Assembly (NCBI GenBank): GCA_017302355.1
Contig: JAFLDQ010000166.1
Coordinates: 1 to 7,453 of the forward strand
Direction: 5' to 3'
Origin: Dechloromonas sp.
GTDB lineage: Bacteria > Pseudomonadota > Gammaproteobacteria > Burkholderiales > Rhodocyclaceae
DNA: 7,453 nt
The notes under the pieces were generated by a model, which did not search any database, had not been told where the DNA came from, and worked only from the letters and a program-made list of their open reading frames with translations. Positions 1 to 6,297 of this stretch are shown one piece after another (the stretch's first letter is position 1; each line of letters begins with the position of its first letter). The position numbers were made by a program, and so were the translations under genes.

Positions 1-151
1 CGCCGCGCAGCAGGCGCAGCACGACCCCCTTCTTCCGTCCCGCCGACCACCGCTTCACCTCGGCGGCCGCGCCGGGCTCGCCTCCAGTCGCGCTACGCGC
101 TCCTTCCGGCAAGCCCGGCGCAACCCCTTCCACCTTCCACTCATTCGGCAT
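1..151 (-). CDS. Transposase-type helix-turn-helix protein, N-terminal part (runs off window)
   Basis: Reading leftwards from an ATG at 151, the frame stays open for 50 codons to the window edge. The start is preceded by a good ribosome binding site (AAAGGGG on the minus strand, about 6 bases upstream). The protein begins MPNEWKVEGV, then has a Gly/Ala/Pro-rich stretch (residues 11-30), then KRWSAGRKKGVVLRLLRG at residues 33-50. That last segment resembles the start of the DNA-binding helix-turn-helix of small transposase subunits (OrfA-like) of insertion sequences, by recall of the family and not by search. The catalytic subunit would lie outside the window. The low-complexity residues 11-30 coincide with a palindromic DNA repeat and may be inserted sequence translated in frame. 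Whether the element is complete or active cannot be judged from 50 residues. Confidence 0.6.
   Translation of the reverse strand, partial: MPNEWKVEGVAPGLPEGARSATGGEPGAAAEVKRWSAGRKKGVVLRLLRG
71..119. repeat. REP-like imperfect palindrome inside the transposase N-terminus
   Basis: The sequence is symmetric about base 95. GCCGGGCT (71-78) pairs with AGCCCGGC (112-119), 80-82 pairs with 108-110, 86-87 with 103-104, and GCGC (90-93) with GCGC (97-100) around a 3-base loop. That gives 17 of 23 possible pairs. A symmetric hairpin of this size resembles dispersed REP/short palindromic elements of GC-rich proteobacteria. It lies within the coding frame of the leftward transposase gene. The symmetry is seen directly; the assignment to a dispersed family is inference, since only one copy is in view. 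Confidence 0.5.
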
Positions 152-165
152 TTCCAACCCCTTTC

Positions 166-200
166 TCTTGACACGGTTTTACCCCAAATTCGTGTCCAGA
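166..200. repeat. Facing near-identical 10-bp inverted repeats between the two IS remnants
   Basis: TCTTGACACG (166-175) and CGTGTCCAGA (191-200) are inverted copies with 9 of 10 matches, separated by 15 bases. They sit between the divergent transposase starts, so each copy could be the outer end of one element reading outward. The rightward sequence TGTCCAGAATAATCGGGGGC starting at 193 looks like an IS left end ahead of the OrfA remnant. An alternative is an operator or promoter element: TTGACA at 168-173 is a perfect -35 hexamer, but I see no good -10 box at normal spacing. Confidence 0.4.
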
Positions 201-234
201 ATAATCGGGGGCGGCGCACAAGGGATTGGGTAGG

Positions 235-375
235 ATGACGAAACAGAAGGAAGGGATGTTCAAGATACCGAAGCAGGAATTCACGGCTGAGTTCAAGGAA
301 CTGGCCGTGAAGCGGGTGAAGTCCGGGCAATGCGTCGGTATGGTGACTCGGGAACCGGGTCTGGTCGCTTGCTAG
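235..375 (+). pseudogene. Truncated IS transposase OrfA remnant
   Basis: An ATG at 235 opens a 46-codon frame ending at TAG 373-375. The protein has FTAEFKELAVKRV at residues 16-28 followed by SGQCVGMVTREPGLV (30-44). This matches the opening of OrfA-type transposases of IS3-like elements, in which a (F)T-EFK--AV motif precedes a helix-turn-helix. In intact family members the frame continues for another 50 or so residues through the recognition helix; here it ends right after GLV with AC and a stop. The following bases show no continuation of a transposase in any frame and there is no OrfB. The gene is therefore a 5' remnant, cut by deletion or recombination at about base 366. It is almost surely non-functional. 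Family recognition is from memory. Confidence 0.65.
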
Positions 376-537
376 ACCACCCCGACAAACCGGACAGGCT
401 CAATTTACCCTAATCGCATAATGGCTGTAACCGGCGAACCGCTGACCGGAGATTTCAGCGCGCTGCAATGTCCGCTTCGAGCCTCTGTTGCAGATGGCCG
501 CTCCTGGCCGTCACAAGCCACCTCCCGCATTCAACAA
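376..537. other. Non-coding stretch between IS remnant and cbbM control region
   Basis: I find no convincing gene here. The visible structure is slight: CTGCAA (463-468) and TTGCAG (488-493) form a 6-base inverted repeat with a 19-base gap, and TGGCCG occurs twice (495-500 and 505-510). CATAAT at 417-422 resembles a -10 box but has no -35 hexamer at normal distance. It may be decayed mobile-element or upstream intergenic sequence. Confidence 0.5.
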
Positions 538-553
538 TTCAGCCATCACTGAA
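538..553. promoter_or_regulatory. Palindrome TTCAG-N6-CTGAA, candidate CbbR recognition site
   Basis: TTCAG (538-542) and CTGAA (549-553) form a perfect 5-base inverted repeat. If transcription starts near 611, as the TAATAT box suggests, its centre lies near -65. That is where LysR-type regulators normally bind their recognition site. It does not contain an exact T-N11-A at the centre of symmetry, so the assignment is tentative. Confidence 0.4.
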
Positions 554-561
554 CATTCACA

Positions 562-584
562 TAAAAATACGTGACTATTATTTA
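562..584 (+). promoter_or_regulatory. Tandem TNA-N7-TNA-N7-TNA motif, candidate CbbR operator
   Basis: TAA (562-564), TGA (572-574) and TTA (582-584) are spaced exactly 10 bases apart. This fits the TNA-N7-TNA consensus described for CbbR operators, and each pair also satisfies the LysR T-N11-A rule. The site would cover about -49 to -27 of the proposed promoter, typical for an activation site. The motif is loose and the region AT-rich, so chance occurrence is possible; the three-fold phasing and the position ahead of a RuBisCO gene raise its value. Confidence 0.5.
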
Positions 585-598
585 TCAATAGACCTTCG

Positions 599-604
599 TA
601 ATAT
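599..604 (+). promoter_or_regulatory. Probable -10 box of the cbbM promoter
   Basis: TAATAT at 599-604 sits in an abrupt AT-rich patch (about 537-612) in otherwise GC-rich DNA. The hexamer 17 bases upstream (TATTAT, 576-581) is a poor -35, which is usual for promoters that need a LysR activator. An alternative -35 is TTCACA at 556-561, but its -10 partner at normal spacing (TATTTA, 579-584) is weak. Confidence 0.4.
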
Positions 605-637
605 TCGATCCATCAACGCTGTCCTCGCGAACAACTC

Positions 638-644
638 AAGGAGA
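638..644 (+). promoter_or_regulatory. Ribosome binding site deciding the cbbM start
   Basis: AAGGAGA lies 8 bases (from the end of AGGAG) before the ATG at 652 but only 1-2 bases before the in-frame ATG at 646. The spacing, and the family N-terminus MDQS-RY, both favour 652. Confidence 0.8.
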
Positions 645-651
645 CATGACG

Positions 652-2031
652 ATGGATCAATCGAACCGCTACGCCGACCTCAGCCTCAGGGAAGAAGATC
701 TGATCGCCGGCGGCCGCCACATTCTGGTGGCTTACAAGATGAAGCCGAAGGCTGGCCACGGCTACCTGGAGGCGGCAGCCCACTTCGCCGCCGAATCGTC
801 GACCGGCACCAACGTCGAGGTATGCACCACCGACGAGTTCACCAAGGGCGTCGATGCGCTGGTCTACCTGATCGACGAGGTGACCGAGGAAATGCGCATC
901 GCCTATCCGATCGATCTCTTCGACCGCAACATTACCGACGGCCGCATGATGCTGGTTTCCTTCCTGACGCTGACCATCGGCAACAACCAGGGCATGGGCG
1001 ACATCGAGCACGCCAAGATGTACGACTTCTACATGCCGCGCCGCGCCATCGAGTTGTTCGACGGCCCGTCCAAGGACATCTCCGACATGTGGCGCATCCT
1101 CGGCCGCCCGGTCAAGGACGGCGGCTACATCGCCGGCACCATCATCAAGCCCAAGCTCGGCCTGCGCCCGGAACCCTTCGCCGCCGCCGCCTACCAGTTC
1201 TGGCTGGGTGGCGACTTCATCAAGAACGACGAACCGCAGGGCAACCAGGTTTTCGCGCCGATGAAGAAGGTCATGCCGCTGGTGTACGACGCGATGAAGC
1301 GGGCGATGGACGAGACCGGCGAGGCCAAGATCTTCTCGGCCAATATCACCGCCGACGATCATTACGAAATGCTCGCGCGCGGCGAGTACATCCTCGAAAC
1401 CTTCGGGCCGGACGCCGACAAGGTGGCCTTCCTGGTCGACGGCTACGTCGGCGGCCCGGGCATGGTGACCACCGCCCGCCGCTGCTTCCCCAACCAGTAC
1501 CTGCACTACCACCGCGCCGGCCACGGCGCCGTTACCTCGCCGTCGGCCAAGCGCGGCTACACCGCCTACGTGCTGGCCAAGATGTCGCGCCTGCAGGGGG
1601 CTTCCGGCATCCACGTCGGCACCATGGGCTACGGCAAGATGGAAGGCGACAAGGACGACCGCGCCATCGCCTACATCATCGAGCGCGACAGCTACACCGG
1701 CCCGGCCTACCACCAGGAGTGGTACGGCATGAAGCCGACGACGCCGATCATCTCCGGCGGCATGAACGCGCTGCGCCTGCCCGGCTTCTTCGAGAACCTC
1801 GGCCACGGCAACGTCATCAACACCGCCGGCGGCGGTTCCTACGGCCACATCGACAGCCCGGCCGCCGGCGCCAGGTCGCTGCGCCAGGCCTACGAATGCT
1901 GGAAGGCCAAGGCCGACCCGATCGAGTGGGCTAGGGAGCACCCGGAATTCGCCCGCGCCTTCGTCTCCTTCCCCGGCGATGCCGACAAGCTCTACCCCGG
2001 CTGGCGCGAGAAACTGGGCGTGCATAAGTAA
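652..2031 (+). CDS. cbbM: Ribulose-1,5-bisphosphate carboxylase/oxygenase, form II
   Basis: This 459-residue protein is form II RuBisCO, which carboxylates ribulose-1,5-bisphosphate in the Calvin cycle as a homodimer or higher oligomer of large subunits, in the cytoplasm. It aligns almost without gaps to the remembered Rhodospirillum rubrum enzyme. The key residues fall at the same numbers: E48, N111, K166 and K168 in the IIKPKLG motif, the carbamylated K191 with D193 and E194 in [14 protein letters not shown]287-R288, H321, loop-6 K329, and S368 in [10 protein letters not shown]. All are intact, so it should be active. The usual length is about 460 residues. An in-frame ATG six bases earlier would add only MT but is too close to the ribosome binding site. 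No small-subunit gene follows, as expected for form II. It heads the cbbM-cbbQ-cbbO cluster and likely has the strongest expression. Confidence 0.98.
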   Translation: MDQSNRYADLSLREEDLIAGGRHILVAYKMKPKAGHGYLEAAAHFAAESSTGTNVEVCTTDEFTKGVDALVYLIDEVTEEMRIAYPIDLFDRNITDGRMMLVSFLTLTIGNNQGMGDIEHAKMYDFYMPRRAIELFDGPSKDISDMWRILGRPVKDGGYIAGTIIKPKLGLRPEPFAAAAYQFWLGGDFIKNDEPQGNQVFAPMKKVMPLVYDAMKRAMDETGEAKIFSANITADDHYEMLARGEYILETFGPDADKVAFLVDGYVGGPGMVTTARRCFPNQYLHYHRAGHGAVTSPSAKRGYTAYVLAKMSRLQGASGIHVGTMGYGKMEGDKDDRAIAYIIERDSYTGPAYHQEWYGMKPTTPIISGGMNALRLPGFFENLGHGNVINTAGGGSYGHIDSPAAGARSLRQAYECWKAKADPIEWAREHPEFARAFVSFPGDADKLYPGWREKLGVHK

Positions 2032-2043
2032 CGGTTGCGGTCG

Positions 2044-2065
2044 ACCCTGCTGCGGCAGGGTTTTT
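2044..2065 (+). terminator. Intrinsic terminator / attenuator between cbbM and cbbQ
   Basis: ACCCTGC (2044-2050) pairs perfectly with GCAGGGT (2055-2061) around the loop TGCG, giving a 7-bp GC-rich stem followed at once by a run of five T (2061-2065). It starts 12 bases after the cbbM stop codon. This is the classic form of a Rho-independent terminator. Because cbbQ begins only 26 bases further on with no obvious promoter of its own, it probably acts as a partial terminator that lowers cbbQO relative to cbbM. It could also protect the 3' end of a cbbM transcript. Confidence 0.8.
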
Positions 2066-2091
2066 CACCTTTGTCCGAGCGAGAATCCGCG

Positions 2092-2895
2092 ATGCCCACC
2101 GCCGATGCCTACAAGGTTCGCCGCGAACCTTTCTACCAGCCGCAAGGCGACGAAGCCGAACTCTACGCCGCCGCCTACGCCGCTCGCCTGCCGGTCATGC
2201 TCAAGGGACCGACCGGCTGCGGCAAGTCGCGCTTCGTCGAATACATGGCCTGGAAACTCGGCAAGCCGCTGATCAGCGTCGCCTGCAACGACGACATGAC
2301 CGCCGCCGACCTGGTCGGCCGCTACCTGCTCGACGCCGACGGCACGCGCTGGCAGGACGGCCCGCTGACGCTGGCGGCGCGGATCGGCGCCATCTGCTAC
2401 CTCGACGAAATCGTCGAGGCGCGGCAGGACACGCTGGTCGTCATCCATCCGCTGACCGACCACCGGCGCACCCTGCCGCTCGACAAGAAGGGCGAACAGG
2501 TCGCGGCGCACCCCGACTTCCAGCTGGTCATTTCCTACAACCCGGGCTACCAGAGCCTGATGAAGGATCTCAAGCAATCGACCAAGCAGCGCTTCACCGC
2601 CTTCCAGTTCGACTACCCGGACGCCGCGCTCGAAGCCGGCATCGTCGCCACCGAAGCTGCGGTCGACGCCGAAATTTCGGCGAAATTGATCGAGGTCGCC
2701 CACGCCGGCCGCCGCCTCAAGGGCCACGGCCTCGACGAAGGTATCTCGACGCGGCTGGTCGTCTACGCGGCGACGCTTATCAAACAGGGCATCGCCCCGG
2801 CCGCCGCCTGCCGGATGGCGATGGTGCGCCCGATCACCGACGACGCCGACGTGATCGACACGCTGGATCACGCCATCGCGGCCATCTTCGGCTGA
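2092..2895 (+). CDS. cbbQ: RuBisCO activase AAA+ subunit CbbQ (MoxR family)
   Basis: The 267-residue protein is a MoxR-class AAA+ ATPase. Visible motifs are Walker A GPTGCGKS (39-46), Walker B ICYLDE (101-106), a sensor-1 region VISYNPGY with N150, an arginine-finger candidate in STKQRF (R167), and a sensor-2-like ISTRL (R221). In the described CbbQO system, CbbQ forms a hexamer that uses ATP hydrolysis with CbbO to remodel RuBisCO and release tight-binding sugar-phosphate inhibitors. Length and the N-terminus (YKVRREPFYQP) fit the family. I chose ATG 2092; an upstream TTG at 2035 would read through the terminator hairpin and add residues foreign to the family. The ribosome binding site is weak (GAG about 8 bases upstream). 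cbbO starts 5 bases after its stop, so the pair is probably translationally coupled. The NirQ/NorQ nitric-oxide-reductase relatives are close, but the RuBisCO neighbour settles the assignment. Confidence 0.93.
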   Translation: MPTADAYKVRREPFYQPQGDEAELYAAAYAARLPVMLKGPTGCGKSRFVEYMAWKLGKPLISVACNDDMTAADLVGRYLLDADGTRWQDGPLTLAARIGAICYLDEIVEARQDTLVVIHPLTDHRRTLPLDKKGEQVAAHPDFQLVISYNPGYQSLMKDLKQSTKQRFTAFQFDYPDAALEAGIVATEAAVDAEISAKLIEVAHAGRRLKGHGLDEGISTRLVVYAATLIKQGIAPAAACRMAMVRPITDDADVIDTLDHAIAAIFG

Positions 2896-2900
2896 ATCCG

Positions 2901-5198
2901 ATGGCCGTCCCCGGCATCCGCTCGGTCGCCGACGCGCGCCAGCGCCTGATGGCCAACCCGGAGTCGCAGGCGGCCTGGGCGGCGCTCGACAGCGGCTTCG
3001 CGGCCGTCGCCGACGTTTTCGACGAATGCTACGCGGCGGCCAAGCGCCACATAGCCGCCGCCGAACTGCCGGATTTTCTCGAAGCCGCCCGCGTCATCGG
3101 AAAGCTTGGCCGCGGCGCCGAACCCTTGCTCGCCTTCCTCGAACACTGGCCGGGCGTCGTTTCCGGCAGCGGGCTCGCCCAGTCGGCGACGCTGCCGCCG
3201 GTGATGGCCGCCATCCGCAGCCTGCAGAAATCGCCGAACGGCCCCGCCATCACGTCGCTGCTGCAGACGCTGGGCGCGGTGGCCGAACGACTGCGCACGG
3301 CCGAGGCCCTGCAGCACTACCTGACGCTGGCGCTCGACCTCGCCGCGCGCACGTCCGGCTCGCTCCACGGCCACCATGTCACCGAACCGAGCCCGTCGCT
3401 GCCCGACTTCCTCGGCCAGGCGCCGCGCCTGCTCGGCGTCGTCTCGCTGGCCGGCCTCAAGCGCTGGATCGACGACGGCATCCGCCTGACCGCCGACCAT
3501 CCCGACCACCAGCGCGCCTACTTCGCGCTCGCTTCGCCCGACAGCCGCGCCATCCTGCAGCGCGAACGCGAGGGCACGCTGTTCGCCGACGTCGAGCGCC
3601 GCCTGAACCTGACGCTGGCAGCCCTGTGGCAGGACGACAGCATGCTGGTGCCCTATTCCACCGCCTTCGCCGAGGTGCGCCTGCATCCCTGGCTGGCCCC
3701 GGACGGCATGCGCCTGCCTGACGCGCTGGAAGACAGGGCGGGAATTTCCGGTCTCGACCGCTACCGCGCCATGCTCGCCCACCTCGCCGGACACCGCCGC
3801 TGGAGCCAGCCGCTGGTCGCCGACAACTGGAGCGCGCTGCAGCGCCTGGCCGTCGAGACGCTGGAAGACGCCCGCGTCGATGCCCTGCTGCTGCGCCGCT
3901 TTCCCGGTCTGCGGCCGATCCTGCTGGCGCTGCACCCGCAGCCGGAGGCCAATGCCTGCGACCCGGCCAGCGAAAACTGCCTGCGCCACCGGCTGACCTG
4001 CCTGTCGCGCGCCTGCCTCGATCCGGCGCACGGCTACGGCGATCCGCTGCTCGTCGAGTTCGCGCGCCGCTTCCGCGAGCTGCTCGCCGTCGGCGCCGCC
4101 TCGACCCGCGCCGTCGCCGACCTGGCGCTTGCCTATGTCACCCGCAGCCGGCGCCCCAGCGACCAGTTCGCCAACGTCCATTTCGCCGGCACCGAAGTCG
4201 ATTACCGCGACGACAACCGCCACCTGTGGACCTTCATCGAGGCCGGCGACGAGGAGGAAAGCTTCGCGCCGCCGCCCGCCGCGGCGGATGACGAGCCGCT
4301 AGGCCTGCCGCCGCGCCACTACCCGGAATGGGATCTGGCGACGCAGAACTACCGGCCAGACTGGAGCGCCGTCTACGAAGCCCTGCACCCGGCCGGCCGC
4401 GCCGCCGACATCGACCGCCTGCTGGAAAAACACGCCATCCTCGCCCGCCGCCTGAAGCGCCTGCTCGACCTGCTCAAGCCGCAGGAGCGCGTGCGCCTGC
4501 GCTACCAGGAAGACGGCAGCGAACTCGACCTCGACGTCGCAGTGCGCGCGCTGGTCGACTGGAAAAGCGGCCACCTGCCCGAGCCGCGCATCAACATCAG
4601 CCACCGCACCGACGGCCGCGATATCAGCGTGCTGCTGCTGATCGACCTCTCGCAGTCGCTCAACGAAACCCTGCCCGGCAGCGGCCAGAGCATCCTCGAC
4701 ACGGCGCGCGAGGCGGTCGCCCTGCTCGGCTGGGCCATCGACCAGCTCGGCGACGCCTGCGCCATCGCCGGTTTCCATTCCAACACCCGGCACGAGGTGC
4801 GCTACCACCACATCAAGGGCTTTTCCGAAAGCTGGGACGATGCGGTCAAGGCCCGCCTGGCGGCCGTCGAAGCCGGCTGGTCGACGCGCATGGGCGCCGC
4901 CCTGCGCCACGCCGGCCGCCTGCTCGCGGCGCGCCGGAGCGCCAAGCGCATCCTGCTCGTGCTGACCGACGGCGAGCCGTCCGACATTGATGTCGGCGAC
5001 CCGCAATACCTGATCGCCGACACGAAAAAGGCCGTCGCCGAGCTGTCGACCGCAGGCGTCGCCACCTTCTGCCTCAGCCTCGATCCCAAGGCCGATGCCT
5101 ACGTCGGCGACATCTTCGGCCGCAACTGGCGCGTCCTCGACCGCGTCGAACGCCTGCCCGAGCAGCTGCCGATGGTCTATCTCAACCTGACGCGTTGA
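2901..5198 (+). CDS. cbbO: RuBisCO activase VWA-domain adaptor CbbO
   Basis: The 765-residue protein ends in a von Willebrand factor A domain (about 575-765) with a complete metal-ion-dependent adhesion site: DLSQS at 582-586, T662 in STRMGAAL, and D690 in LTDGEP. In the known CbbQO activase, one CbbO binds the CbbQ hexamer and its metal site docks onto an acidic residue of RuBisCO. The N-terminal two-thirds is helical with no membrane segment. An acidic, proline- and alanine-rich linker (about 447-470) precedes the conserved HYPEWD (473-478). Four cysteines (353, 360, 367, 372) cluster in the middle. Length is normal for CbbO (about 750-800 residues). The start at 2901, 5 bases after cbbQ, has no strong ribosome binding site, suggesting coupling. 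NorD proteins are related; context with cbbM supports CbbO. No terminator is seen after it. Confidence 0.93.
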   Translation: MAVPGIRSVADARQRLMANPESQAAWAALDSGFAAVADVFDECYAAAKRHIAAAELPDFLEAARVIGKLGRGAEPLLAFLEHWPGVVSGSGLAQSATLPPVMAAIRSLQKSPNGPAITSLLQTLGAVAERLRTAEALQHYLTLALDLAARTSGSLHGHHVTEPSPSLPDFLGQAPRLLGVVSLAGLKRWIDDGIRLTADHPDHQRAYFALASPDSRAILQREREGTLFADVERRLNLTLAALWQDDSMLVPYSTAFAEVRLHPWLAPDGMRLPDALEDRAGISGLDRYRAMLAHLAGHRRWSQPLVADNWSALQRLAVETLEDARVDALLLRRFPGLRPILLALHPQPEANACDPASENCLRHRLTCLSRACLDPAHGYGDPLLVEFARRFRELLAVGAASTRAVADLALAYVTRSRRPSDQFANVHFAGTEVDYRDDNRHLWTFIEAGDEEESFAPPPAAADDEPLGLPPRHYPEWDLATQNYRPDWSAVYEALHPAGRAADIDRLLEKHAILARRLKRLLDLLKPQERVRLRYQEDGSELDLDVAVRALVDWKSGHLPEPRINISHRTDGRDISVLLLIDLSQSLNETLPGSGQSILDTAREAVALLGWAIDQLGDACAIAGFHSNTRHEVRYHHIKGFSESWDDAVKARLAAVEAGWSTRMGAALRHAGRLLAARRSAKRILLVLTDGEPSDIDVGDPQYLIADTKKAVAELSTAGVATFCLSLDPKADAYVGDIFGRNWRVLDRVERLPEQLPMVYLNLTR

Positions 5199-5205
5199 CG
5201 CCGGT

Positions 5206-5234
5206 TTGACCGCGAGCAATGAAACTCGTACAGT
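5206..5234 (+). promoter_or_regulatory. Candidate sigma70 promoter for cbbR
   Basis: TTGACC (5206-5211) and TACAGT (5229-5234) are separated by exactly 17 bases and match consensus at 5 of 6 and 4 of 6 positions. A start near 5241 would leave a 35-base leader before ATG 5276. The earlier ATG at 5219 lies between the two boxes and so could not be translated from this transcript. Confidence 0.5.
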
Positions 5235-5247
5235 TAAACGACCCTGA
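5235..5247 (+). promoter_or_regulatory. TNA-N7-TNA motif at the cbbR promoter, possible autoregulatory site
   Basis: TAA (5235-5237) and TGA (5245-5247) fit the CbbR consensus and overlap the predicted start of cbbR transcription. LysR regulators commonly repress their own genes from such positions. A single pair is expected by chance about once per 250 bases, so this is weak on its own. Confidence 0.25.
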
Positions 5248-5275
5248 ATATCCACGGCAAACAGTTCATGGAGCC

Positions 5276-6226
5276 ATGAATTTTGTCCGAACCCTGACCC
5301 TGCGACAGTTGCAGATCTTCGTCGTTGCCGCCCGCCACCTGAGTTACGCGCGCGCCGCCGAGGAGCTGCACCTGACCCCGCCGGCGGTGTCGATGCAACT
5401 CAAGCAACTCGAGGACAATGTCGGCCTGCCGCTGTTCGAGCGCATCGGGCGTGGCGTGGCGCTGACCGGGGCCGGCGAGTTGCTGGTCCGCCACGCGCTG
5501 CGCGTGCTCGGCGAAGTCAACGATGCCGAGGCCAACCTGCTGGCGATGGCGGGCGCCGAGACCGGGCGGATCTCCGTCGGCCTGGTCAGCACGGCAAAGT
5601 ATTTCATGCCGCGCCTGCTCGCCCGGTTTGCCCAGGAGCACCCCGGGATCGATGTGCAGTTTTCGGTCGGCAACCGCGAGGCCCTGCTCCAGAGACTCCA
5701 TGACAACGCTATCGACCTCGCCGTGACCGGGCGCACGCCGGACGAGTACGATGCCCATGCCGAACCGGTCGCCAGCCACCCCTATGTCCTGATCGGTCCG
5801 GCCGATCACCCCTTGCGTGACGCCAGGCGCTTCGACCTGCACGAGTTGCGCCACGACACCTTCCTGCTGCGCGAGGAGGGGTCCGGCTCGCGCCGGGTGG
5901 CCGAGGAGATGTTCAGGAACCACCTGTTCACCCCGGCCCGCACCATCGGCATGGGCAGCAACGAGACGATCAAGCAGGCCGTGATGGCCGGCATGGGCGT
6001 CAGCCTGATCTCGCTGCACACCCTGCCGCTGGAACTGAAGACCGGCGAGGTCAGCCTGCTCGACGTGATCGGGACGCCGATCGAGCGCACCTGGTACGTC
6101 GTGCACATGAACGCCAAGCGCCTGTTGCCGGCAGGCCGGAAGTTCCGCGGTTTCCTGCTCGACGAGGCGGCTCTCGTCCTGGAACGGGAGTTCGGCCGCT
6201 ACCTGACGGGCCGCACGGCCGCCTGA
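5276..6226 (+). CDS. cbbR: LysR-family transcriptional regulator, probable CbbR
   Basis: The 316-residue protein has an N-terminal winged helix-turn-helix (about 8-66, with LSYARAAEELHLTPPAVSMQ at 22-41 as the DNA-binding helices) followed by a LysR substrate-binding domain (about 93-300). LTLRQLQIFV and RHLSYARAAEELHLT match remembered CbbR proteins well, as does the C-terminal RKFRGFLLDEA. CbbR activates cbb operons in response to metabolites such as RuBP or phosphoenolpyruvate, depending on the organism. An in-frame ATG at 5219 would add 19 residues (MKLVQLNDPEYPRQTVHGA) that are unlike the family. ATG 5276 has GGAG just ahead, though only 2 bases away, and a promoter overlaps the longer start, so 5276 is preferred. 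It is co-directional with and 77 bases downstream of cbbO. Most CbbR genes are divergent from the operon they control. Another LysR subclass is possible but less likely. Confidence 0.85.
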   Translation: MNFVRTLTLRQLQIFVVAARHLSYARAAEELHLTPPAVSMQLKQLEDNVGLPLFERIGRGVALTGAGELLVRHALRVLGEVNDAEANLLAMAGAETGRISVGLVSTAKYFMPRLLARFAQEHPGIDVQFSVGNREALLQRLHDNAIDLAVTGRTPDEYDAHAEPVASHPYVLIGPADHPLRDARRFDLHELRHDTFLLREEGSGSRRVAEEMFRNHLFTPARTIGMGSNETIKQAVMAGMGVSLISLHTLPLELKTGEVSLLDVIGTPIERTWYVVHMNAKRLLPAGRKFRGFLLDEAALVLEREFGRYLTGRTAA

Positions 6227-6238
6227 GCAACGATAGGC

Positions 6239-6244
6239 TACAAT
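6239..6244 (+). promoter_or_regulatory. Candidate -10 box for the DUF3422 gene
   Basis: TACAAT, 12 bases after the cbbR stop, matches the -10 consensus at 5 of 6 positions. No recognisable -35 hexamer is present at 16-18 bases upstream, so promoter strength is uncertain. It would give a leader of roughly 47 bases before ATG 6298. Confidence 0.4.
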
Positions 6245-6297
6245 CCGCGGCGCCGGCCGCCACGTCGAAGCCGCCGCCCCTGAACAAGCCCCGTCCG

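Noticed and set aside
55..330. 91-codon minus-strand frame across the IS remnants
   Set aside because: It crosses both transposase starts and the inverted repeats; the frame starting at 151 with a good ribosome binding site gives the recognisable transposase motif instead.
397..422. Possible promoter with CATAAT at 417-422
   Set aside because: The nearest -35-like sequence (CGGACA, 391-396) is 20 bases away and weak, and the transcript would have a very long leader before cbbM.
468..1934. 488-codon open frame on the plus strand overlapping cbbM
   Set aside because: It is an offset frame of the GC-rich cbbM gene; its protein is Arg/His/Pro-rich without any recognisable motif, while the cbbM frame carries the full RuBisCO active site.
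613..2025. 470-codon open frame antisense to cbbM
   Set aside because: Long antisense frames are common in GC-rich codon-biased genes; the protein is rich in Val, Gly, Ala and Asp repeats typical of shadows, with no family resemblance.
2035..2091. TTG-initiated N-terminal extension of cbbQ
   Set aside because: The added 19 residues are encoded by the terminator hairpin and are unlike CbbQ; ATG 2092 gives the normal family length.
2868..4223. 451-codon antisense frame over cbbO
   Set aside because: Same reasoning: the CbbO frame is coherent across the whole region and contains a complete metal-binding VWA domain.
5219..5275. Longer cbbR start
   Set aside because: The ATG sits between the -35 and -10 boxes of a good candidate promoter, lacks a clear ribosome binding site, and adds residues foreign to LysR proteins.
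6247..6260. GCGGC-GCCG-GCCGC hairpin after cbbR as a terminator
   Set aside because: The stem is only 5 bp and no T run follows; it also lies at the predicted start of the next transcript.
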